64,000 nt of DNA from Apostichopus japonicus (Eukaryota; Echinodermata; Holothuroidea; Aspidochirotida; Stichopodidae): NCBI RefSeq assembly GCF_037975245.1, contig NC_092568.1:682001-746000 (forward strand), written 5' to 3'. The notes under the pieces were generated by a model. The model ran no database searches. It was given only the letters and a program-made list of their open reading frames with translations, and was not told the origin of the DNA. Numbering within the stretch: the stretch's first letter is position 1; each line of letters opens with the position of its first letter. Shown here piece by piece: positions 13,401 to 25,000 of this stretch. The position numbers were made by a program, and so were the translations under genes.

Positions 13401-16183
13401 GGACTTAATCTAAGCATTTCATACATGCCACCTTGGGATATGTTTATTGAATTTTTTTTTCCTTCAAATCAAACTGTTTGATTAATGTGTGATTGGCTTG
13501 ATTTGTTATCAACTTTGGATACAATTTCAGGTTTTGAAGGAATCTCTGCGCCTGTATCCTCCTGTCTTCGGAACTGGTAGATATATTCACCGCAAGATAA
13601 GAATAGCTGGCTACGACATGCCAGTTGGTGCAAACGTTTTTGTAAGTGGAAGTCAAAAGTTCAGATGCGGGTTTACACTGGATAAGTTAAAGGTCATCAG
13701 TTATAGCCAATAAATATGCCAGACAAGTCAAATAATGGTCACGCATGTGCGGACTTTGACACTAATCCTTTTCCTCTGTATGAGAGATTGCATTTCCCAG
13801 CTTAATCCTGCTTCTGTTAAATGTCTGGGAAAAACTTTGTGGACCAGAAACCACTTTCTAGAGAACAATGCTTTTGTAATAATGTTAGCACGCTAAATTT
13901 TAAGGACTTTACTGGTGACCTTTGACCCCAGGCAGTCATTAGAAATTTTGCTCCTTGAAATAGTAAAATAAACTCTTCCTTGACCTTGTTGAAAGTGAAA
14001 GTTGTCTGCATACCGCATTTCTGTGGTTAAGATTTCTCAATGTTAGTTTGACATTGTACATCTCATCCATTTATGTGTAGGCCTATCATATAAGTCGTCA
14101 GTAAGATATTCCATCCACATAATGAAGTTAGTAGCCTATCCTAAAATTAAGTTAAATATAGTAACATGGTGAAGTATATATATACCATTGAGAAGGCTTA
14201 GGAAAGCCAATCAAACAGATCACTTCAGTAGCAAATCAGCCAGTTATATACCAGACTATTTACGACGCCATTTCTGTAACAGGTACCAGAGTCCAATAGG
14301 TGACAGCATCATTAAGGAAACGTGTACTTTTCGATCAGATCCCCTATAGGTTTCTCAACATTAAGTGTGAGGTTTTGTGAAAGGTTTCAGTTATTCACTG
14401 TTACAAAAGTGTATAAAGCAAAAATACATGTGAGTGGGGTGTAATGTGCGTTTTGGGGTTGAAACAAATATTGGACCTCTGTGTTTATTGTCAATATTTG
14501 CATGTGCAATGTACATGTTAACATGGCTTAGGTTAAGAAGAGAAATTATTTGACACCGCGTTTGAGTTTGTACTAATGCATGTTTGTAACTTTCACCTAG
14601 CTATCGATTTTCTGAATATTCATGATATGAATATTAATTTTGTTTTCAAAATGACAGAAGCAAACCTCAGCTGAAAATTTGTTGTTACTTAAATGCACAA
14701 AAAATGTTAAACATTAATGTAGGACCAGCTTTGTTGCAAATGAATACATGTTGGCAAAACATCTTTTCACGTTCGAGCATCTAGTATGCACTATAAATCT
14801 ATGTGACTTTTTTTCTTCATATCATCTATTCTCAGTTTTGTAATTATGCAATGAACAGATCAGAGGATTATTTCAAAAACCCATTGACCTTTGACCCAGA
14901 ACGTTTCAGGAGAGAAGAAGACAAGTGAGTAACAGTTACATTCTTTTCTTTGTCCGTTTAATCTTCATACGAACAATACAAATGAGAGAAGTGTGATTTG
15001 CAGTCCATTTACACCGTAACATGAGTAATGCACGAATGTTAAGTTATTGAAAGTGTCTTAATCGTGCCTCAGATGTGATATTCTTTGTATGTAGGGTAAC
15101 ATTAATCTAATCATGTGGGCACCACTGATTTTTTTTAGCCAACAGTTCGCTACTGTGAATGCTGCTATTTGTAGCTATTATTACAATCATCTTAATAGCA
15201 TTACAATCATCTTCATAGCATTACAAGCCCTTGCCTTGTATGCTTTGTGTTGCTGTTTACATAGCCAATTTGAAGCTGTTATTACAATATAGGCCTGTTA
15301 TGTATACTGCTATTACATGCTATTTAATTTATTCATAGACCTCTCTATGTGTACATGCCATTTTCCATGGGACCGCGATCTTGTATTGGACAGCAGTTTG
15401 CCTTGGTGAGTACCTATTATCACTATTTTCTCTAGTCGATCTTAAAATAAAATTAATTTTCCAATCTGAAAATCAAAATACCTAAGTTCAAGTTAATGTC
15501 AAAGTTGCATATTAAATAATAGTTCTTCCATTGATGCCATATCCTTTTGGGTTTATAATCCCCTCCACCCCCCCCCCCCTCCCATCTCATTTCAGCTATG
15601 TGATAATATCTTCATCTTTATTAGTAAATTGACTTTTCATTGATATTATTATGTTAAAGATATTTTGTGTTACTGGAGTTGTATCTTTTTTGCATTTCTT
15701 GTAGGTCGTCTGTACTGCCTCAGAATTTGCTAGAAAATCAATTAATGGTCACTCATGCCCCACGTTCAGCAAGCATTAACAACCACCCTCAAAACTTTTT
15801 TTTTTATCTCACTGAAAACATTTCATTGTCTAAGTTAATACTCCCCTAGTGCCTGCAGTAACTGGTAGTAAGATGCGGAACCACCACCAGTAAAGTACTT
15901 GTGGAAACTTCTAGTAATTGTTATCAAGCTCATATTTGGTGGTGATACTGATGATTTTGAAAAACACATTTTCTCATTGTGTCGTTGCTTCTTTCCATAG
16001 CTGCATATTTTCAACTTCCTCTGACTTTCTTTCCTGCAGATTGAAGCCAGGGTAGTGATTGCTAAATTACTTCAGAAATTGAGTTTTAGTCTGGTACCTG
16101 GACAGAAACTTGGAGTGAAAGAACGGCTGACTCTAAAACCAGCCGGTGATTGCCTTAATTACGTTACTCATAGGCTTGTGTGA
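4423..16183 (+). CDS. CYP46A1: CYP46A1-like cytochrome P450 (cholesterol 24-hydroxylase family), 13 exons
   Basis: Coding exons: 4423-4547, 5880-5957, 8265-8346, 9003-9163, 9328-9466, 10053-10163, 10966-11191, 11490-11562, 11925-12009, 13531-13641, 14836-14924, 15339-15405 and 16040-16183. All have GT-AG borders; together they total 1491 nt (496 aa plus stop), close to the about 500 aa of vertebrate CYP46A1. Residues 2-24 form a hydrophobic ER anchor, followed by the proline hinge HIPGP (34-38). The I-helix oxygen-activation motif AGQETT is at about 307-312, the K-helix ESLR at 364-367 and PERF at 418-421. The haem loop FSMGPRSCIG has its cysteine ligand at about 442. KESLRLYPP and the C-terminal LVPGQKLGVKE read as CYP46A rather than CYP3 or CYP4. 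The family oxidises sterols in the ER membrane; CYP46A1 makes 24-hydroxycholesterol. The substrate here is inferred, and it could be a lineage-specific CYP46A-like paralogue. No break was found. AATAAA lies about 260 bp downstream (16441). Confidence 0.9.
6323..7301. mobile_element. TA-flanked inverted-repeat element carrying satellite
   Basis: The left end GGCGTAGGAGCC and right end CCTCCTACGCC are inverted copies flanked by TA on both sides, and G/C-rich tracts lie just inside. The interior carries the tandem array at 6740-7255. The structure fits a non-autonomous DNA transposon; the family is unknown. Confidence 0.55.
6740..7255. repeat. about 86-bp tandem repeat, six copies
   Basis: The phrase TTTCAGTAGGTGCCCGAAAA recurs, sometimes with changes, at about 6769, 6856, 6940, 7027, 7112 and 7199, giving periods of 84-87 bp. 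Open frames on both strands here (up to 164 codons) are by-products of the array and lack any family resemblance. Confidence 0.85.
8124..8170 (+). ncRNA. degenerate hammerhead-like motif, Penelope-element style
   Basis: A hairpin GATCCT-GCA-AGGATC is preceded by AAGAT and followed by GAAACGTC. Outside it, AAGAGTG (about 8126) can pair with CGCTCTT. This mirrors stem I, GATGA, stem II, GAAA, GTC of the small hammerheads in Penelope-like retroelements. The CT of the conserved CTGATGA is AA here, so activity is unlikely. Confidence 0.4.
11490..11562 (+). CDS. CYP46A1: P450 exon 8: I-helix oxygen-activation motif
   Basis: A split glycine codon joins exon 7 (ending ...FFGA) to this exon and gives AGQETTANL. 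This is the I-helix acidic/threonine pair that handles oxygen in P450s. Vertebrate CYP46A1 has histidine where this protein has glutamine. Confidence 0.88.
12189..12559. mobile_element. non-autonomous hAT-like element (371 bp) with exact 8-bp duplication
   Basis: The termini CAGGGGTGGGCAACC and GGTTGCCCACCCCTG are perfect 15-bp inverted repeats. GTCTAAGG lies on both sides (12181-12188 and 12560-12567). This is the hAT signature. The interior is too short to code for transposase. Confidence 0.92.
12568..12790. repeat. dispersed repeat, copy A
   Basis: Shares a run of sequence with 17900-18225: CATCTCATGTG / CATCTCATATG, GGTTCATGGATA / CCCCATGGATA, AACCACCAGCATG / AACCACCAAGCATG and GAATGATCATGTGA. 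The hAT element at 12189 was inserted into this copy. Confidence 0.6.
13642..14835 (+). other. P450 intron 10, nothing recognised
   Basis: AT-rich intron between the exons at 13531-13641 and 14836-14924. No repeat array, conserved frame or RNA gene was recognised. Confidence 0.5.
15339..15405 (+). CDS. CYP46A1: P450 exon 12: haem-binding loop
   Basis: This 67-nt exon encodes the whole FSMGPRSCIGQQFAL haem-ligand loop, with the thiolate cysteine at about residue 442. The match to the P450 signature FxxGxRxCxG is complete, so the enzyme is predicted to bind haem. Confidence 0.92.
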
Positions 16184-16440
16184 TGTACACCTCACAAAAG
16201 GGGAACCATTGGGTGGTGTCTTGAACTGCTGTATACAAAGGAAATGTTCATCTCACAGATGTATATGGAACCAATTGTTCTTTAGGATCAGAAATAATTC
16301 ATATGAATATTCATTTTTTTTTTGTTCAATCCTTCAATTTCTTCAGTTTTTTTGATCAGCCTGTTCATTATTAGATATTAATATGGTTACATTTAATTTA
16401 ATTTTTAAGACTAGTCTATAGAGAAAGGTATAAAAGAGAG

Positions 16441-16446
16441 AATAAA
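16441..16446 (+). other. candidate poly(A) signal of the P450 gene
   Basis: AATAAA, the first canonical hexamer after the P450 stop codon at 16181-16183. Functional use is inferred from position. Confidence 0.45.
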
Positions 16447-17899
16447 GGTATATTGAAAATTCAATTTCTTTTGAAATTTATTAAAAAATGTTCTTTGGAA
16501 TTTAGGGTTTGTTTGGAATGGTGGGGAGGGAGAAGGATACATTTTAAAATGTAGATATGTAAAAGACTCTAGCCTGGGTACCTTTGTTTTTGGTAATGGT
16601 CAACAGTGGTCAAAATGTAAAGCATCGTAAAGCACTGTATTTAAATAGTCCTAACATGACCTTATGACAGTGTCACAATTTTTGTTTTTGGTAGAGGTCA
16701 AAACCCCAAAAAACTGGAGAAAAAAAATTAAAGAAAAACAGTCCAAGAAACTCGAGTTGTGAGGTTACTGTATAGTAGTTTATTGTATCTTCTTGTAGGG
16801 TTGTCAAGAATGAAAGAAATAGCTAATACTACCATAAGTTCACTCACGAGTAAAAGCCTCTCATGTAAAATGAAAAGACATCAGTAATTATTTGTTTGAT
16901 TTGAATAATAATGTTAGGTAGCTTTCCCTTTAAGGGAAGCTTTTCTTGAAAGGGATACTCTGAATGCAGATGTTATACTTGTATGGAAAGAAACATATTC
17001 CGCAATCAGTTCAAAACCGATCTCAGTATTGTGTCATTACCTGGTGATATGGTTGATTGAATGCAAGCTATTTTGACAGGCTAAACACTGCCTTTTACTG
17101 CAGGAAGTGGATAACTGATCTAAGAGGCAAATGGAAAAAAAAAACCAAATAATTCAAAATTACTACCAAACCTTACAACACATGCTTAGTCTATACACAG
17201 TTTTACAGGATATGTGTTTATATTGTTAATAACAATCAGTAACATTTCTCACAATAACTAAAACTAAAACTGACTAGTTGTAACGTCACATGTGTACAGT
17301 ACAAAAATTATATTAATTATTAAAAGGCCAACCAAATTTCATCCATTATAAATGTTTTTAGTAATAAAATATCTGATATAAAATTAATAAACCAATACTG
17401 AATCTTGAAGAGGCCAAGCATCTCCTGGTCCACTAACAAAATGGTCAGTAAATCTGTAACCCAAGGACCAAACATTTGAAATGTCCAACTAAAAGTTCAT
17501 ATTGCTTGATATTACATTTATATAACACAGTCATTTCAAAATTTAAAGGCAGCTTTCTTGGCTAGCAAGATACATTTCAAGTGTTAAACATATTAAACAT
17601 ATTTTATAAACCAGTTTGAAGATAGTTGTAAGGAAGATAGTTGTAAGTCACAAGTGATTTCAAAACAATTTTCATAGCGAGTCACCAATGTTTAATGTTG
17701 TTGCACACTTCACAGAAAACAAAAGTTAATTCAAAATTTAGTGATAGCTATGGATGTATGGTTTCACTTAAACCCAAAATTTGTATCGTTTGGAAATCAT
17801 TTTGCTTGCTACCTCATTAGTGACCTAGAAAGAAGTTAATTCATTCTGCAGAGAAACTGACATCACCTTGGCCACTCCAGCAGCTAGATAAGCCCGCTC

Positions 17900-18225
17900 G
17901 TCCATTGACATCTCATATGTAAACAAATCCCCATGGATACATGAGACTTTCTCAATGCTGTGCATATAGTATCACATAGACAATTGATATAGTAACCACC
18001 AAGCATGTGTTTATTGCTATAGTAACCAACAGGCATGTGTTTATTGCTATAGTAACCAACAGGCAAGTGTTTATTGCTATAGTAACCAACAGGCAAGTGT
18101 TTACAAAGTGCCTAGCCATTCTTATGACCGGCCGAACAGGAAATAAACCAAGAAAAGAATGATCATGTGATACCAGAGGTTTTGACCATTTTAGGAGGGT
18201 CCTTTTCTTCGAAACTGGTGATGGG
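17900..18225. repeat. dispersed repeat, copy B, with 30-bp tandem array
   Basis: Homologous to 12568-12790. Inside it, at about 17987-18102, a unit of about 30 bp (GTGTTTATTGCTATAGTAAC core) is repeated roughly four times. Each of the three complete core units carries AATAAA on the minus strand. Confidence 0.75.
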
Positions 18226-19012
18226 AAAGTTCCAGAATAAGATGAAAACTGCTCCATAACCAGCTGTATTTGAAGAAGGAAACCTTTAGTTTTACACATG
18301 TCCAATGAAAAACAATCATTATGTAAAACACATTTTGTGTAGTATTTTTTTTAGATATTAAAACACTGAAGGTAATCTGGTTCTGTTTTCAAAATACTGC
18401 TATACATGTTTGCAGCAATTTATCCACTTTGCACATACGATACCAGACAAACTCTTCCCTGTTATGTACGATATCTTTACAGGAGCGTACAAACTTTTTA
18501 TCACGATATGCTACGACATGCAAATAACCTGCTTCAATATTTTTGCAATTTGAAAATATTGCTCAATAGCTCCACCACAATGACTTGAGCATTTCATAAT
18601 CTAATATGTGATTGGAGAAACAATTTCCTAACTTATCAAGGACAACTTCACAGTTTTGTAGAGATATTTAATGCCATCCGAACTATTGAATCCCTTTATG
18701 TTGAGTAATACCACATTTGTAACCTCAGTGGTAGGTGGCAGGGAAGCAGTCATTTTGGTTGCAAAAGCTATTCTGGAGAAGTCTTCGCCATGAACCATTT
18801 TCTTTGCAGGTCACATTTGGCCTGGGTTTAGGCTGACAGCAGTAATTTTGCTACACTGGCAGTTGCAGGAATAATGTTGCAACCTAAGTCTGGATATGGC
18901 GGAAGTGGACCAGTTTCTACACAGTTAGACCACATGTAGCATATATGGTAGCAGTCCTTTTGGTTCATTCGCAGGATTCTCTGGAAGCTATCTACTTCCT
19001 CCTGATGGAGAT

Positions 19013-22000
19013 TTAAGCTTTCATTCCATCCTCCTCCTCCTCCTCATCAGACCAGTAGTAATCTTTCTCTTGGTCCGAGTCGTCCTCTTCAGTTATTTCC
19101 TTAACTTCAAAGGCCTGCTGTAACTCTTTGTCACTAAATCGACTCTGAAATTTGTTCTGTTTGGTACCAAATTTTGTTAGGGGCTGCGGATAACAAGCAA
19201 ATGATCACAAATCACAAATTCTGTGTTTTAATTTGAAATTTTTAACAATTTCTTTCTGAGTTATAACAGCAAAACCAGTATTCTGCAAGCTTTTAGGCCT
19301 ACCAACCAGAATCTTTCGTGAGAAGAGCCATGACCCACCAGAAACGCACACCTCAGAATAGAATGTTCAGAATGAATGAAGAGCTAGCTTGGACTACGGA
19401 ATTAATATTAAAAAATATCTTAATAGATCTCCACCAGCAAGCTCAGTCAACAGTAAATAATTACTATGACGTCTAAAAAATCCTACGCAAATTTTTGTGA
19501 CCAACTTTTGGGTTTTCCACCCCCCCTCCATCCCAGGAATGAATTTGTCAAGTTTTGAGAGACACTTTTCTTTGCAATGTGAATGAATGTTTCATAGCAA
19601 GAGAACGTTCCTGGTGGGCCGGACAGGATCATGGAAACAAGCTGAAATAAATGGAATGTTTCTCTCAAAGTAGAAATTCCGAAACAAATATAGTGGGAAG
19701 CTGTTTTTGTTGTCAATATCCCTCCTGTGAACGTCCATCTCAAATCTCTCACCAAAAATAAAATACGATAATAAGCTACTCCCCTTACCCTTCCTGCCAC
19801 TGGTGTTGTCTTTTGTCTGGTTCTGCCCTTTCTTTTCTGCATACGGTATATATAATGTTCTGCTTTATCCCTGTGGAACAAAACATGAAATATATGGTTA
19901 CATATTTGCCAATAAAATTAAAGTAAACAAAATAATTATGGAGTGATGGACAAATAGCTAATGAACAACAAAATGCAAATATATGTACATATATTCACAT
20001 TCACCTGCCAAGACAAAACCAATATAGAATTAAAGTCATAAACTAAGTTTTATCATTGAGGGATAAGTGCAGGACTGTGTGTGTGTCCGGGGGAGGGGGG
20101 GTGGGGTGGGGGTGGGGGGTTGTATTTGGTATTCAGGCAATCTGATAGACTTTTTAGGGTATGACAATTGACTAACCTGTTGACACTCTGAAGGAGGCCT
20201 GGTGTCCAATTAGGGTGTGGTGTTTTCTTTGTTGAGAATGGTTCAATGTTGGGCATATTGAGTGAGGGGGTCTTACTGCAGGGAATACTGTCATCTGACT
20301 CTTCGTCGCTGCCGTCACACAGCGGAATCTGATTGAAAGAGATTAGATCAAGAGATTAGTAGAAAACAACTCACTATTCAAATACAATTCAATATAAGTG
20401 GTTTGTGTATATACATATACAAACACATGTCAGAGATCTCTCTCTCTCTCTGTTATGTATATATCAGGACCGGGCAAAAGTTATTATATGAATGAACAAA
20501 ATAGATTGAACTTTATGTTAACCAAACAGGAGATAAAGGGATTTACAACTGTTTAAGCAATATTCACCTTTTGCCCCACATTATTTTTTATTAAAATATT
20601 CCACCTTTTGATAATACTGTAAAAAATTGCATGTGTGCAGCAGTTATTAGCACAACACCATGTAGAAAAATGAGGAAAAATTCACCTAGATCTGTAACCA
20701 TGACAACCGTGCAACTCGAATGAAATTAAACTTTCGGGCATATGACCAGAAAACTCTGCTGTACAAGACATGACTTCATCAACTACATCTTCAAAATAAT
20801 AGTTTTGACATCTTTCTTACAAACTCAAAATTATTTTAAAAACCATATTCTGATGACAAGAAATGTGAATCTTAAACTGAAGAAAAGATATTTTCACACT
20901 GCTGGTCGAAAAACCCCGACTCAATTTCTTGCCCCTAACTCGAGATAAGGTTGATTGAATTTAACCTATTTTGAATGGCTAAAGCTTTGACTACTCTAGT
21001 AAATCTGATCATAGTATGGGATTGTGATGTCATCTGGGCAAATGCTCTTCCAACGCTTTTCTAAGTCTATAGTAACCTCCTCGTTGATTTATTCCTCAAA
21101 CCTGATACATTTGAAAAAATTTCGGTTAGCTGTCACATTTGTCTATATTTTTTTTCCATAAAAAATGTATCTTTTTGAAAATATTCTTTTTTGTCTGTGG
21201 ATGATTTACAAATTATAAAAATAAATATTCAGCTTAAGTGTCCTTATGACATCCATTCAGTTGTTGCCAAATGTATTTACAAAATAAAAGCTGAAAAATT
21301 CTTATCTTTGCAATTCAACATGCTATGAGGATGTGCTTTTTACCCAAAGGTTCAGAAAATTTTCCAGCATGTTTGCTAGGCAATAACTTCAGCTAGCGGA
21401 AAACCCTTTTACAGGACTAGAGTTATACACACTGTGCTGGCAATTGAACAAATTAAAGAAATCGTTTTACAAACAATAAGCTATTGTTTTAAACATAACT
21501 GAGGATACCTTGTGTCTCCTCGTTTTCTTGTAAGGAGTATTATCTAGCAGATCTTCCTCGTAGCCCATATTGTGATGCTCTGCCAATTCCCTGAGTTGTC
21601 TTTTGCGACGTAGAGTTCCCTTCCTGGCATTAAGGGTGACAGGACCTGCCAGAGAAACGCAAAATGAAATATTTAAAGTTAACATACAAAATGACAATAA
21701 TCAAGGGAATTTTACAACAAAAAATTTGTTTGAAAAAAAAAATTGTTTGAAAATATTCAATATTTGTTTACTGTTCCAATAATTAATAGATATTTCATAT
21801 TTAAAGACTTGAATGCTAACCAAGCTGACAGCTTTGGGACATTTAAAATGGAATGGCAATAAACTGGGAAGAGAGCCATGATTACCTCATAATGAAATCA
21901 CTTTACTATAAAAAGTAATTGTTGACATCTCACAGATCAAAAAACTAAAAACATTGACTGCATGTCCTGTTCTATGTATTACGTGGGTGTTTGGAGACAA

Positions 22001-25000
22001 ACACCTTTGAAATATCTTAATAGCTTAGAGTGCTCCTTAAAGGCAAATTTGATGAAGCCTTTTTCAGCTTTATAGTTCTTAATATACACAGTGAAATGGA
22101 ATGAGAAGGACTGTCCTCATCTTGAGGAAAGGTTAATATAAACGCAGGCATGTGCCCACGCTAGGCGGCACTGGGCGGCCCCACCCAGCACTAAAAATTA
22201 CCGCCCAGCACTGTCTCAAAAATTGTGAATCCTGTCCAGCACTATTTTCATCTAAAATCCCGACATTCCTAACAATATATTCAACATAAATTGGGCCTAC
22301 CCTATGCCAATATCATACAGACTTATAATGCATCAGTTACGCATGCAAGAAACATTACTTACTGCTCGCAATCGTTCCCTTGTAAAATCTCTTTGAAACA
22401 AACTAATAACTTTCACCAGGTACGTAATATATTTCACAAAAAAAATTTAAAAATGTAAATTGTTAGCAAAACTAGTAATTATGACATGTGCTTAAAAAAG
22501 CTACACAAGTGCCAGCATTTGGCATCTGAGCACCTTCCCCAGGATGGCGATCAGTAAACCCGGCACTCAGGAAATCCTGGGCACATCCCTGTACACGGTA
22601 AATGGAGAAGGACTGTCCGCATGCATCTTGAGTAGAGGTTAATATACACTATGAATGGAGAAGGACTGTCCGCATGCATCTTGAGTAGAGGTTAATATAC
22701 ACTATGAATGGAGAAGGACTGTCCGCATGCATCTTGAGTAGAGGTTAATATACACTATGAATGGAGAAGGACTGTCCGCATGCATCTTGAGTAGAGGTTA
22801 ATATACACTATGAATGGAGAAGGACTGTCCGCATGCATCTTGAGTAGAGGTTAATATACACTATGAATGGAGAAGGACTGTCCGCATGCATCTTGAGTAG
22901 AGGTTAATATACACTATGAATGGAGAAGGACTGTCCGCATGCATCTTGAGTAGAGGTTAATATACACTATGAATGGAGAAGGACTGTCCGCATGCATCTT
23001 GAGTAGAGGTTAATATACACGGTAAATGGAGAAGGACTGTCCACATGCATCTTGAGTAGAGGTTAATATACACTATAATGGAGAAGGACTGTCATACGAG
23101 GTAAATACATTTGGAGAATTTAGTGAATCAGTGCACTGCAGATGAATATTTCAATATACCTCTGCTTGTCTCATTGGTAGATTTCTTCGTGTTTCCAGAC
23201 ACCTTGTCGGCCTTCAATAATGAAGATTTTTTGGCCTTGCATTCTTTAATTTGTCTGGTACCGACTTTATCTGACACCCTCTGCCAATAGTCATTTGAGG
23301 TTCCAGGAATACATCGTAGCGCACTGTAAGAGAAGATATTAGAAATCACAGAAACTTGTTGTGAAGCATTTGTATCATGTATATATTTGGTTTCCCATTT
23401 ACAGAATTTTTTACCAAAACCCAGAGTTGAAAAACACCTTGCTGAATTTCCTGCAAAGATGGGCCATTTCTGGAATTGTTCACGAACCAGAGACATGAAC
23501 ATCTGTGATACATATTGGCACCTTACAATGATAAAAACGAAAAACCTGTTGAACACTCTTTTCTTTAAAACACTGCTTTTTAACATTCCCCCCCCCCCCT
23601 CCCCCATCCAACACACACACATTTATGATTTTTTCAAATTCCCAACCCTGACCAAACCGACCAAGTTTCACTTTAAATAAGAGTGCAATTGTTCGGTTTT
23701 TGTCTCATGAATATTAACTACAAAGTACCTCATGATTCCATTTGATTTATGAAGATTTCATCTCGCAGACGCTTTTGCAAATTAAATACTTAGATCAAAC
23801 AGATAACTTTCCAAAAATTATGGACTCTTTATTATTCTGAAAATAAACTTGACTAATTTACTGCAGTATGATGGGATTTTAGTATTAGAAAATATTCATT
23901 TCCCAAAAGAAAAATTGAGAAAACATCTCAAAAGGCACTGTCTGATAACGTTGATAATAACGTCGGCTCCTCAGTGGAGGCCTAAATGTTTAATCCATCA
24001 TTTTTTAACTTCTCAGAAATCCATCAAAGCATGTTCCCTGAACTTCACATAAACAAGAGAGCACCCTTGGATGACAATTAACACAATTTGTCCTTAAAAT
24101 AAAGTTGTAATACAAAATAAATACTTTATCTGAGGAAATAAAAATCTTATATATTTTCATACAGTTTTGTGTCACGTTGAGGAAACAGACATAATAATGG
24201 TGTGTGTGTTAGTTTTTCTTCCACCAGCCACAATTAATGAGCCTCAGATATTGTTGTATCCAATAACGTCTTATAATTTTGCTATTTTTCATTTGAAATA
24301 TGATATCCCAAAGGTCGTATCTCAACATTAATGCAATTGGTGTCAAAATGCAACCTAGACTGATGGCAATTCATTCTAACAGTCAACAACATATCAACAA
24401 TTCAGTGCCTAAATTCACCATTCAATGTAACATTACGTCAGTTCGGTACGTACATCAAGTATTTGAGAGTATACTCTCAAATGTCTTGATAACTTGATGT
24501 CTTACCTTTCCAATCTCTCAACTTCATCTTCTTTCCATTCATCACTGCCCCTTTCGTTCTCTTTGTCAGATGCCCTCTCGTTATTCCTTTGGGCAGTCCT
24601 CGTCCTAGCACTTGCTGGTCGTGTTACCTCTTTGCCAGTGTCCTTGTTTATCTCATTTCCATCATTTTCCCCTTCGGTTCGAAGCGAAGCTATTTTATTG
24701 TCACCATGTTCGCTTCCTGTCTGATCCTGACTACTACGAACCCCACGAGTTGTCTGAAATGATCCTGTTAAAGTGCAGTCATTACGGAAACTCTTTTTGC
24801 CTCTTGTGAAATTCCTTCTCCCAACAGAGCTTCTATCACGGGTGTTGCTTCGTGAGGCCGATTCATCGGGCATCTCTGGAGATGCTTCATTCCGGGTGGT
24901 TTCCGTTCCAAGTTTACTTTTGTTTACTCCAGAGTCAAATACATCAGGGTCGCTGCCCGGTGAACTACTGGAGCTCCGTCTCTGAAATTTCATCTCTTCC

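Larger units (their letters stand above)
12010..13530 (+). other. P450 intron 9 with hAT insertion and dispersed repeat
   Basis: Holds the hAT-like element at 12189-12559, itself inserted in a dispersed repeat (about 12150-12790), plus two G tracts near 13096 and 13250. No coding exon is seen. Confidence 0.6.
16184..19012. other. convergent spacer between P450 and Mis18BP1
   Basis: Contains the P450 3' end and the downstream flank of Mis18BP1. Repeat copy B and a 30-bp tandem array lie at 17900-18225. ATTAAA on the minus strand (18672-18667) is the nearest possible poly(A) signal for Mis18BP1. No additional gene was recognised. Confidence 0.5.

Noticed and set aside
19483-19881. 132-codon minus-strand frame treated as one exon
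   Set aside because: Only 19870-19789 is coding (Mis18BP1 exon 14, ending at a GTAAGG donor). The rest is intron read-through.
22596-23100. CRISPR-like regular repeat spacing
   Set aside because: Units are contiguous 53-bp tandem copies with no unique spacers, in a eukaryotic intron. It is a minisatellite.
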